The position numbers and the translations under genes were made by a program. A stretch of 64,000 nucleotides of DNA. Source: Bacteroidales bacterium UBA3653 (GTDB lineage Bacteria > Bacteroidota > Bacteroidia > Bacteroidales > Paludibacteraceae). The stretch's first letter is position 1, and each line of letters begins with the position of its first letter. Below, piece by piece: positions 44,590-51,502 of this stretch. Location of the stretch: positions 302,602 through 366,601 of the forward strand of contig DFKE01000017.1 of NCBI GenBank assembly GCA_002373505.1, given 5' to 3'. Under the pieces are notes generated by a model, which worked only from the letters and a program-made list of their open reading frames with translations, did no database searches and was not told the origin of the DNA.

Positions 44590-45000
44590 CTTCGGTTGCT
44601 GGCAGAGCTCGGTCAAAACGCCCTTGGTGCTCTTCGGATGCAGGAACGCGATCATCAGGTTCTCTGCGCCTTTGCGCGGAGCCTTGTCGATCAGTTGGAT
44701 TCCGGCTGCTTCGCATTCAGCAAGTGCTTCTGCTACGTTCTCTACATTGAATGCCACGTGGTGTACGCCGCCGCGGCCTCCGTTTTTCTCAATAAATTTA
44801 GCGATAGTGCTCTCCGGGCTCGTCGGCTCGAGAAGCTCGATCTTCACTTCGCCCACTTTGAAGAAAGCGGTACGAACTTTCTGGTCCTCAACGACCTCGA
44901 TGGAGTAACACTTGTTCCCGGTCAGGAACTCAAAGAACGGTGCAGCCTCTTCTATGGAAGTAACTGCGATACCTAAATGCTCAATGTGCGTAGGTTTCAT
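44587..45000 (-). CDS. mce: Methylmalonyl-CoA epimerase
   Basis: The 137-residue vicinal-oxygen-chelate enzyme interconverts R- and S-methylmalonyl-CoA, linking the B12-dependent mutase to the decarboxylase. It has the family start KPTHIEHLGIAVTSIEEAAPFFE and metal-ligand motifs (HIEHLGI, GGVHHVAF, and Glu in KGVLTELCQ). It is the first gene of the operon and has a good promoter upstream. Confidence 0.95.
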   Translation of the reverse strand: MKPTHIEHLGIAVTSIEEAAPFFEFLTGNKCYSIEVVEDQKVRTAFFKVGEVKIELLEPTSPESTIAKFIEKNGGRGGVHHVAFNVENVAEALAECEAAGIQLIDKAPRKGAENLMIAFLHPKSTKGVLTELCQQPK

Positions 45001-45072
45001 AATGAAAATTATTATTAGTGTTAATTTTTGATGTATTCAACCTTCATAATTCGCAAAACACGAAATCGGCTA

Positions 45073-45103
45073 CAAAGATACAACAAAAAAATGACATATG
45101 CAA
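45073..45103 (-). promoter_or_regulatory. Promoter of the mce-mmdADCB operon
   Basis: On the minus strand TTG... as CAA at 45101-45103, 20 nt, and TATCTTTG (45080-45073). Start near 45066, leader about 65 nt. Confidence 0.8.
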
Positions 45104-45153
45104 GCGCGCGCGCGTTTTTATTCAAAAAATGTATATTTTTACGAAGCCGGAAT

Positions 45154-45184
45154 TTGGATATATGGAATTTTTGTTGTACCTTTG
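45154..45184 (+). promoter_or_regulatory. Promoter of hairpin-array locus A
   Basis: TTG at 45154-45156, 20 nt, TACCTTTG at 45177-45184, on the strand opposite to the mce promoter. The 60 bp before and across the -33 box (about 45103-45166) are nearly identical to the promoter of locus B (about 61329-61394). Confidence 0.8.
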
Positions 45185-45189
45185 TACCG

Positions 45190-45727
45190 GATTTGGGAGA
45201 AACTTTTCTTTGCGACCTTTTCTTGCGTTTTTCTCCCAATGACGTACCTCGAATATCCCCCTAATCACCCCGTAATCACCCCCTTATAACCCCCTTATCA
45301 CCCCCTTTTGAGTGCTTGAAACCTCTGTTTTTTTCTTGTGGAGGAAGCAGGCTCGCCGGCACCTCGGCGAGAGGTTGACGGATGGCGGAATGAGCGGGCA
45401 ATTGAATTGCCCTGAAACTACCAAGAAAGAAAAACGCCGGATAATATCCGGCACAATGGACGTTGAGGGATCCGGCGGCAAAAATGCCACCGAAAGGAAC
45501 AACCGGCATTAAATGCCGGGCTAATGGACGAAGGGAAAATAAAGCGGAGCGAAACTCCGGCAACGGAGATGCCGGACACAGGACACCGCGGGGCAGAAGA
45601 ACGCTGAGCGAGGAAAAGGAAAGGACGCGGAGCGTAAACAACAAAAAGGGGATAGCACCGCAGGTAAACGACCAAAAGCCGCACATGGATGAGCGGCGCA
45701 TAGACGCTAATATATGGGCGGGCAATA
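45190..45727 (+). ncRNA. Hairpin-array locus A: candidate noncoding transcript
   Basis: No convincing gene occupies the 727 bp between mce and the gene ending at 45728. From the promoter the strand carries GGGAGAAA...TTTCTCCC (45195-45237) and five 11-bp C-rich iterons (45257-45311). The stem-loop CTCGCCG/CGGCGAG (45352-45371) follows, then a run of hairpins separated by purine linkers rich in GGA. Perfect ones with 3-nt centres are GGGCAAT-tga (45396), GCCGGAT-aat (45436), CCGGCAT-taa (45503) and GGGCAAT-act (45720). Segment 45255-45392 is about 85-90 percent identical to locus B. It may be an abundant structured RNA or a DNA element. Short minus-strand frames here look incidental. Confidence 0.6.
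45257..45311 (+). repeat. Five 11-bp C-rich iterons (locus A)
   Basis: Units are CCCCCTAATCA, CCCCGTAATCA, CCCCCTTATAA, CCCCCTTATCA and CCCCCTTTTGA. The opposite strand has five runs of 4-5 G separated by 6-7 nt, a pattern able to form a G-quadruplex. The same five-unit array occurs at 61485-61539. Confidence 0.9.
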
Positions 45728-46678
45728 CTATTGCCCTGAAAAAGAAGAAAGACCAGATATGTATTCGTCTAAGATTCCGGTTAGTTTGGCCGCCCCTTCC
45801 GTTTCCAAATGGTCGGAATCATGGAAATCATCCTCTACGAATCGCGAGTCTTTAAATAGATTTAAATATCTGACATTGCTGTATTGGCGAACAAAACTTT
45901 CACACACTCTAATCATTAATGAATATTGGGCGGTATCAACACAATCATAATACGTGCTACAAACAGGTGTCGTCACAATCAATACATTCACATTTCTTTC
46001 TGCGCAATTATTTATAATCGTCTCCAGACAAGCAATATTTTCCCGAATAACAGGCTGTAACTTTTCGAGGTCATTGGTATGAAATTTTGCTCTCTGCGGC
46101 CCATCCATATACCAATTATCGCCACGATTCTCTTTTGAATATCCCCTATCAAAACCCAGAGAATCACAGGAATTGTCATCAGAGCCTTTTATCCAATATC
46201 TGCCCACTCGTTTTATTTGTTTATAGAACGAAAGAGGATTTCCTATAATCTCAAAGTTGTATTTCGGTTCGTATTTGTGATAGGGGCAATCGTAATAAAT
46301 ACGATAATTCTTAATACGCCACCATTCTTCCCCTAATTCCATCTTGCTTGTCATCGTGAAATATGAAACCGGTAGAATTACCCATTCCAAAGAATCAGCT
46401 TTTTCAATATATTTATTAAAAATAAAAGCATCATATTTTAACGGTTGCGAAACATGCGCAGAGTTGAATGCAGGTTTGGAGAAATATTGAGGATTAATAC
46501 CATACAGTCCATGAGAAGAGCCAAAACTCCATATATGGACAGAAGATATATTTTTGTCCAACCAATTCTTTTTGAATGAATATGAATTTGGAACTGCGCG
46601 CATTCCTATTTCCAGGACACAAAGACCAAGTGATATAGGAATGAAAAATAATATGATTGTCCTGATAAATCGTTTCAT
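45728..46678 (-). CDS. SGNH-like membrane-anchored protein, partner of an MBOAT O-acetyltransferase
   Basis: The 316-residue protein has an N-terminal membrane anchor (about 6-25). The rest looks like an SGNH/AlgX-type esterase fold: a block-I-like WSFGSSHGLYGINP (Ser near 53) and a late DSDHLETEGAAKLT block with the Asp-x-x-His pair. It starts 3 bp after the MBOAT gene. By analogy with AlgI/AlgJ pairs, the two may O-acetylate a surface glycan. The stop codon lies within the last hairpin of locus A, and AT content is higher than in the neighbours. Confidence 0.75.
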   Translation of the reverse strand: MKRFIRTIILFFIPISLGLCVLEIGMRAVPNSYSFKKNWLDKNISSVHIWSFGSSHGLYGINPQYFSKPAFNSAHVSQPLKYDAFIFNKYIEKADSLEWVILPVSYFTMTSKMELGEEWWRIKNYRIYYDCPYHKYEPKYNFEIIGNPLSFYKQIKRVGRYWIKGSDDNSCDSLGFDRGYSKENRGDNWYMDGPQRAKFHTNDLEKLQPVIRENIACLETIINNCAERNVNVLIVTTPVCSTYYDCVDTAQYSLMIRVCESFVRQYSNVRYLNLFKDSRFVEDDFHDSDHLETEGAAKLTGILDEYISGLSSFSGQ

Positions 46679-46681
46679 GAC

Positions 46682-48190
46682 TTAAAATTGGAAATAAATA
46701 AAGGTATGTTCAGTTCCGGCATTCGAAATGATAAATAGTATCAGAATGTAATAGAAGACGACGCGCAACCATTTGTACTTGTGAGCATCTGTTACTTCTA
46801 ATCCATGTTGTTTGTTGCGCTGGATCCATTCTATTATTATCATGATAAGAATATAAAAATTTATCGGCCATATTAAATTATCATCCGGCAAGAAGAAACG
46901 GTAACTTGCGCGGAGAGTGCCAAATTGAAGCATACCTTCTAAATAATGTAACAAAGTGGGCATGTGTGGTGCACGGAAAATAATCCAGCCGAGGACAACA
47001 AGAAGGAATGTACAAAGGATTTGGAGGGATTCTTTCCATGTAGGCAAGAATCGTCCTTCGGCTACTTGGTTCGTGTATTTGCGGTTGGCACCGAGGAGAA
47101 TGAGAGGGAGGAACAACAAAGCGTGGTATGCGCCCCAAGCAATAAACGTCCAGTTGGCACCATGCCAGAAGCCGGAGAGAAGGAAAATGACAAACGTGTT
47201 GCGGATGATGATTAGTTTTTTGTAGCGGTCGGGGTGCTGGATATGTGCAGGGACTTCCGGACGAGAACCACCAAGCGGGATATAGACATAATCGCGGAAC
47301 CATGTTGTCAAAGAGATATGCCATCTCCGCCAGAACTCTGCTATATCGCGAGAGAAATAAGGATTGTTGAAGTTGCGCATCAGCTTGACCCCAAAGAGTT
47401 TGGCGGTTCCGATTGCTATATCACTATAGCCGGAGAAATCTCCGTAAATCTGGAAGGTAAAGAGAACGGCTGCCAACAAGAGTGTAGAGCCGGTTTGTGT
47501 GTCGTAGGTCGCCCAAACTTGATCAACATACGTGGCGCAGTTGTCAGCTACTACTATCTTCTTGAACAAACCCCACAAGATCTGACGCATTCCGTCTGTC
47601 GCTTGGTCGTAAGAGAATTTGCGGTTTTGCAGAAACTGCGGCAAGAGATTTGTGGCTCGTTCAATAGGTCCTGCCACCAGTTGAGGGAAGAAAGCAATAA
47701 AAGCAAAGAACGCAATAACATCTTTGGTCGGTTCTATCTTTCGGCGATAGACATCTATCGAGTAACTCAAGGCTTGGAAGGTATAGAACGAGATGCCGAC
47801 AGGCAGAATGAGGGAAAGCCCCCCAAGCCCCCTAGAGGGGGAGAGGTGGAAGAGTTGGCAGAACTCTTCTACGAAGAAATTGTAGTATTTGAATGTAAAA
47901 AGGATGCCGAGGTTGAGAATGATATTGGCTACCATCCATGCCTTGGCTTTGGTCTGTGAAGTGGCTTGTCCTATAAGCAGACCGCTTGCCCATGAGCAGA
48001 AGGAGGTAAAAGCAATTAGCAAAAGAAACCGCCAGTCCCACCAGCCATAGAAAATATAACTGGCGACAAGGACAAAGGCGTTTTGCAGCCTAAGTTTTAG
48101 TGTTTCGTTTATATGTGCGTAACCTATTGCCCAATAAATAAGGAATACAAGGGGCAAAAAGAACGCAAACTCAATTGAATTAAAGAGCAT
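46682..48190 (-). CDS. MBOAT-family O-acyltransferase (AlgI-like)
   Basis: The 502-residue protein has about 11 membrane helices and the MBOAT signature (LLSGFWHGANWTFIAWGAYHALL, catalytic His in FWHGANW). YFSRDIAEFWRRWHISLTTWFRDYVYIPLGGSR is the typical conserved cytoplasmic segment. It transfers acetyl groups across the inner membrane to a polysaccharide with its SGNH partner downstream. Codons near residues 115-124 (SPSRGLGGLS) are made of a palindromic CCCCCTCTAGGGGG repeat, likely an insertion in a loop. Confidence 0.92.
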   Translation of the reverse strand: MLFNSIEFAFFLPLVFLIYWAIGYAHINETLKLRLQNAFVLVASYIFYGWWDWRFLLLIAFTSFCSWASGLLIGQATSQTKAKAWMVANIILNLGILFTFKYYNFFVEEFCQLFHLSPSRGLGGLSLILPVGISFYTFQALSYSIDVYRRKIEPTKDVIAFFAFIAFFPQLVAGPIERATNLLPQFLQNRKFSYDQATDGMRQILWGLFKKIVVADNCATYVDQVWATYDTQTGSTLLLAAVLFTFQIYGDFSGYSDIAIGTAKLFGVKLMRNFNNPYFSRDIAEFWRRWHISLTTWFRDYVYIPLGGSRPEVPAHIQHPDRYKKLIIIRNTFVIFLLSGFWHGANWTFIAWGAYHALLFLPLILLGANRKYTNQVAEGRFLPTWKESLQILCTFLLVVLGWIIFRAPHMPTLLHYLEGMLQFGTLRASYRFFLPDDNLIWPINFYILIMIIIEWIQRNKQHGLEVTDAHKYKWLRVVFYYILILFIISNAGTEHTFIYFQF

Positions 48191-48210
48191 AAAAAGTGTG
48201 AACTTCTTAT

Positions 48211-48353
48211 GCGTTTACCGAGGTGCTTAGGAAACCTCCACCAAATATAAGAAGCCCACACAATGTGTGAACATTACTTGCATTTGATGTTGATTCCTAT
48301 GAATCCTAAGATTATTTCGGATTTATGAAAGGTTCCTAAGCTTCGGTAAACGC
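48211..48353. repeat. Imperfect 143-bp inverted-repeat element
   Basis: Left arm GCGTTTACCGA then TTAGGAA and CC (48211-48235); right arm GG TTCCTAA then TCGGTAAACGC (48331-48353). The arms pair over about 20 bp with one small internal loop. Inner hairpins (CACA-caa-TGTG, AATCC/GGATT) lie between. It sits between the MBOAT gene and a small reading frame. No promoter of the usual type is seen on either strand. The end sequence resembles the rod-like element at 63517-63661. Confidence 0.6.
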
Positions 48354-48439
48354 GAAATAATAGTAATGCTTATTCAATATGTCCTCCTTTTTACATCGTG
48401 AGGGATGCTTGCTGTTTTACGTCCGCAAGCGACGAGTTT

Positions 48440-48592
48440 TTAGATTTGCACCGTGTTCGGATCAACGAACTGCACAACACCATTCTCGCTGAAAATCAGC
48501 GGTTGGTTATCTCTGCGATGCTGTTCAACCAGCCTCTTATGGGTTAATTTAAGACCCTCTGTTATTTTAGATTCCAATTCTCTTTCACTCAT
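48440..48592 (-). CDS. 50-residue protein coupled to the zeta-toxin-like gene (putative antitoxin)
   Basis: The frame ATG 48592 to TAA 48440 encodes 50 residues beginning MSERELESKITEGLKLTHKR and ending VQFVDPNTVQI. Its start overlaps the last 8 bp of the zeta-like gene, so the two are translationally coupled. Small acidic/basic proteins of this size and type commonly accompany short zeta-like kinases in Bacteroidota. An antitoxin role is inference. The 85 bp beyond its stop hold nothing I recognise. Confidence 0.7.
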   Translation of the reverse strand: MSERELESKITEGLKLTHKRLVEQHRRDNQPLIFSENGVVQFVDPNTVQI

Positions 48593-49166
48593 ATTTTTGT
48601 ATCAATTGATTCCACATAACATCCTTTACAACCTCTACTTTCTCCCTAAGGGATTTCTTTCTTACAATAAGTTGAGCCGGTGTTTTTATATTATTGTATA
48701 TTAATACACTATCGCAGATAGGCAAGTACAAGTGCAATAAATTATCAATACCTCTTTTAAACCGACGACGGATAACTTCTTCCGGAATGCCATGACCACC
48801 ATTGCTGACACGTTGTGCCACACGTTGGATAGCTTGTTCGGGCGTCTCCAGATAGAAGAACAAAAGATGTACCTTATACCCTGACGCCTGTGCACGATGT
48901 ACCAGTTGCACGTACGATCGCGTGGCGAGGGTCGTTTCAATTCCGAAATCAGCCTTTTGTGACAGCAACTCCTCTATACGATCAAGCATGATACGTGCCG
49001 CTTGCACATTCACTGTCTCCGGAGAAAAAGGCGAAAGGCCGCGAGCTATCTCATCTGCATTCACAAAATTAACACAATGAAGTATCTCCGGCAAAAGGGT
49101 ATATGAAGCCGTCGTTTTACCGGCTCCGTTAGGCCCTGCTATAATATATAAATTCGGGTGCTGCAT
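48585..49166 (-). CDS. Zeta-toxin-family P-loop kinase
   Basis: The 193-residue P-loop protein has Walker A at residues 9-17 (GPNGAGKTTASY), FVNADEIARGLSPF, and the Lid/Arg region (RVSNGGHGIPEEVIRRRFKRGI) of zeta/PezT-like kinases. Plasmid zeta toxins phosphorylate UDP-N-acetylglucosamine. Chromosomal short forms are often simply annotated as zeta family and their toxicity is untested. A 50-residue protein gene overlaps its 3' end. It has its own promoter at 49190-49220. Confidence 0.85.
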   Translation of the reverse strand: MQHPNLYIIAGPNGAGKTTASYTLLPEILHCVNFVNADEIARGLSPFSPETVNVQAARIMLDRIEELLSQKADFGIETTLATRSYVQLVHRAQASGYKVHLLFFYLETPEQAIQRVAQRVSNGGHGIPEEVIRRRFKRGIDNLLHLYLPICDSVLIYNNIKTPAQLIVRKKSLREKVEVVKDVMWNQLIQKYE

Positions 49167-49189
49167 TGTGTTTTAAATCTTTGCGGGTG

Positions 49190-49220
49190 CAAAGGTACAA
49201 AGAATTTTTGATATATGCAA
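49190..49220 (-). promoter_or_regulatory. Promoter of the zeta-like gene
   Basis: On the minus strand TTG (49220-49218), 20 nt, TACCTTTG (49197-49190). The -33 box lies 5 bp from the end of the upstream GNAT gene. Confidence 0.8.
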
Positions 49221-49224
49221 GGAT

Positions 49225-49788
49225 TTATTGATTTTTAATCCAAATGACGGCGTCGGATTCAAGCGTCCAGGCGGGTAACGGGGAGGACGGTTGGTAGCCG
49301 GCATGCTCGTATAATGCGGAGCAGGGTTTGTTATTCGTTGCTATGACCGCATAGAGGCAACGGAGACGGAGAAAATCAAAAGCATAGGCTTCGAGTTGTT
49401 TCAATGCGTCGTGCCCTACCCCTTTTCCGCGGAACTCCGGCGCAATATACATGCCTATAGCCGCACGACGGTTGCGAGGGTCAAAATCGAAAAGATCGAT
49501 GCAACCTACGGTTGCTCCATTTACCATTTGGCCATTTACCATTTCTAATCTCCCTCCGGTCGAACGATCTGCTTCGTTGTATGGGTCATTTATTGGGTCA
49601 TTTAGACATATAATCAGGCGGAGCTGGCCGTCTTTATAGATATCGCCGGTAGTGGAAGCGATATAGTCGCGCAAGTCCTGTTGGGACAAGGGGTTATGGT
49701 TCGCACCGTCAGCCCATGACGAAGCATCGTTCTCCCATTGATAAAGGAACGGCAGGTCGGAGGGTTCTATTTTCCTTAATTTTACCAT
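49225..49788 (-). CDS. GNAT-family N-acetyltransferase with word-repeat insertion
   Basis: The 187-residue acetyltransferase has IDLFDFDPRNRRAAIGMYIAPEFRGKGVGHDALKQL, whose last part is the acetyl-CoA-binding motif (RGKGVG). Residues of about 62-92 (NDPINDPYNEADRSTGGRLE and MVNGQMVNG) are encoded by AATGACC and AAATGG words identical in type to the intergenic linkers. They form an extra loop between two beta strands. The substrate is unknown. A conserved hairpin element lies 5 nt upstream of the start. Confidence 0.85.
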   Translation of the reverse strand: MVKLRKIEPSDLPFLYQWENDASSWADGANHNPLSQQDLRDYIASTTGDIYKDGQLRLIICLNDPINDPYNEADRSTGGRLEMVNGQMVNGATVGCIDLFDFDPRNRRAAIGMYIAPEFRGKGVGHDALKQLEAYAFDFLRLRCLYAVIATNNKPCSALYEHAGYQPSSPLPAWTLESDAVIWIKNQ

Positions 49789-49793
49789 AAATT

Positions 49794-49844
49794 AAAAATC
49801 ACGGGATAATATACATAGTATATTATAAGGTGTACCGGGATACG
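49794..49844 (-). repeat. 51-bp hairpin element upstream of the GNAT gene (copy 2)
   Basis: This is the same element as at 30790-30840. Arms ATAATATAC (49806-49814) and GTATATTAT (49818-49826) surround centre ATA, with flanking CACGGG and ACCGGGATACG. The arms are identical to copy 1, while the centre differs. Confidence 0.85.
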
Positions 49845-49891
49845 ATATTCCCTCGGGATTCACCCGGGATGCACTCTGTATAAGGTCTTTT

Positions 49892-50314
49892 TTAATCAAA
49901 GAGTCGGGCAAAGAAGCCTTTTTTCTTCTTATGCAGATCCTCCATATTCCCTTGCGGCGCGGGTTCGAAAGGATGGCCGGTATGAATCATGTTATAGATC
50001 ACACCCCAGTCCGGCAGACCGCCTAAGTTACGGTCGTCAATCCATAAGTCCGCCACCAGTTTGCGCGGCGTTCCGTGTTCCGGCTCTTCCTCCGGATAAT
50101 TGGAGTTAACGGCATAGAACTCCAAGCCTTTGGATTTGCAATAATCCAATGCTTCTTGCAAGAGTTCGCCTTCCCGTACAGTCCAAAGGATAACCTGGTG
50201 GTGATCCTCTTCCTGCAGTTTCTTCAGGGTCTGAATGGCAAACGGAATGGGTTTGCCTATTTTCGGGTACTCGTGTGTCACGATCGTACCATCAAAATCA
50301 CAAGCAATTATCAT
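49892..50314 (-). CDS. HAD-like hydrolase
   Basis: The 140-residue protein has the HAD nucleophile motif (IIACDFDGTIV, Asp6 and Asp8 region), a Thr motif (ILWTVREGE) and an acidic motif (LWIDDRNLG). It resembles the short BT_0820-type phosphatases of Bacteroidales, with a Lys-rich tail (HKKKKGFFARLFD). The substrate is unknown. Confidence 0.88.
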   Translation of the reverse strand: MIIACDFDGTIVTHEYPKIGKPIPFAIQTLKKLQEEDHHQVILWTVREGELLQEALDYCKSKGLEFYAVNSNYPEEEPEHGTPRKLVADLWIDDRNLGGLPDWGVIYNMIHTGHPFEPAPQGNMEDLHKKKKGFFARLFD

Positions 50315-50377
50315 AAGGTTTTACAATGTAAAACGTTAAAGAGTTAAAATGGTTTCTTTTCAAGAAACGTTAAACTG

Positions 50378-50818
50378 TTAATAATCTTCGACATTGGGGT
50401 CTTTGGGTTTCATCTCCTGCTCCATCTTGCCGAGAGTCGGCTTGGTGAAATACCAGGCAATCGCACTCATCGCCGCCAGCCACATCATCGGTTTGTAGCA
50501 ACCGAAGAGATAATACATCACGATATTCATAGGCATGGTCATTCCTACCATACAAATACGAGTCATTGCTGCCTCTTTGTATTTCTCCAATGTCTCCGGT
50601 TTCTTCCATTTGACCAGATACAAACCAAAGGGAATAGCGACCAATGTCAGCCCGATTGCCGCATACTGGAGAATCATTCCTACCTGCTCCATCGGACTAA
50701 CAGGCTCAAAATCCGGCTTGGAAGTGAGGTAATACATTACGCCCAGAATAATGAGCGTAAACGCCATAATACCGTAATAATACCCATTGAGGGTTCTAAT
50801 GATTTTGTTTTCTTCCAT
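50378..50818 (-). CDS. Small integral membrane protein of unknown function
   Basis: The 146-residue protein has four hydrophobic helices (about 12-32, 48-68, 84-104 and 107-123). Cytoplasmic ends are charged (KWKKPETLEKYKEA). I do not recognise a named family, though the gene lies in a conserved-looking run before recR. It starts 45 bp downstream of the recR stop and may share its transcript. Confidence 0.75.
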   Translation of the reverse strand: MEENKIIRTLNGYYYGIMAFTLIILGVMYYLTSKPDFEPVSPMEQVGMILQYAAIGLTLVAIPFGLYLVKWKKPETLEKYKEAAMTRICMVGMTMPMNIVMYYLFGCYKPMMWLAAMSAIAWYFTKPTLGKMEQEMKPKDPNVEDY

Positions 50819-50863
50819 AAATTAATAGTTTTCATCCCATAATGGGACCGATTATTTCAGTTG

Positions 50864-51478
50864 TCAGCCTTTAAAGTCTGTTCTGTTGACAATAGACCTG
50901 CCGAGGGTGATCTCGTCCGTATATTCAATCTGGTTGCCTACCGCCACGCCGCGGGCGATTTGGGAAATCTTAATATCTATTCCTGCATTCTGCAGACGGC
51001 GGTAGATATAGAAATTGGTCGTATCTCCTTCCATGGTCGTAGGCAAAGCCAGGATGATTTCATCCACTCCGCCTTTGGAGATGCGTTCCAGAAGCGAATC
51101 GATCTCTATATCCTTGGGACCTATTCCTTCCATCGGCGAGATAATTCCTCCGAGCACATGATACACACCGTTGTATTGTCCGGTATTCTCAATAGACATG
51201 ACGTCCTGCACATTCTCCACGACGCAGATGATAGAATGGTCCCTGCGCGCCGAGCCGCATATCGGACAGATCTCCGTATCGGATATATTATGACATTCGC
51301 GGCAATAGATGACTTCTTTTTTCAGCCGCGTAAAAGCATTGGAGAACGCCTCCACTTCCTGGTCCGACTGTCGCAGGAGATGGAGAACAAGCCTCAGAGC
51401 CGTTCTTCTCCCTACTCCGGGCAGCGAAGCCATCTGGTTAACGGCTTGCTCCAATAATATAGAAGGATATTCGGACAA
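50864..51478 (-). CDS. recR: Recombination protein RecR
   Basis: The 204-residue protein of the RecFOR gap-repair pathway has the helix-hairpin-helix LPGVGRRTALRLVLHLL, a four-Cys zinc finger (CRECHNISDTEICPIC) and a Toprim domain (ICVVENVQDVMSIE). The start is TTG 51478. The next ATG would delete the conserved YPSILLEQAVNQMASLPGVG region. The TTG belongs to the last AAATT(A/G) word of the linker. It is probably cotranscribed with the RelA/SpoT-like gene upstream. Confidence 0.93.
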   Translation of the reverse strand: MSEYPSILLEQAVNQMASLPGVGRRTALRLVLHLLRQSDQEVEAFSNAFTRLKKEVIYCRECHNISDTEICPICGSARRDHSIICVVENVQDVMSIENTGQYNGVYHVLGGIISPMEGIGPKDIEIDSLLERISKGGVDEIILALPTTMEGDTTNFYIYRRLQNAGIDIKISQIARGVAVGNQIEYTDEITLGRSIVNRTDFKG

Positions 51479-51502
51479 TTTGTAATTTGTAATTTGTGAT
51501 TA
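51479..51502 (-). repeat. AAATTAC heptamer linker that supplies the recR start codon
   Basis: On the mRNA strand the stop codon of the upstream gene begins TAATCAC, AAATTAC, AAATTAC, AAA, and then TTG, the recR start. Confidence 0.82.

Noticed and set aside
45276..45725. Minus-strand reading frames across loci A and B sharing a C-terminal stretch (PASLLPPQ.KNRGFKHSKGGDKG)
   Set aside because: The shared part follows directly from the conserved DNA, several of the few substitutions between A and B change the residue, the upstream parts are unrelated, and the strong promoters read the other strand. I treat the loci as noncoding.
45395..45727. Hairpin array A as a CRISPR array
   Set aside because: Hairpin stems differ from one another, spacing is irregular, and no cas genes are present in the window.
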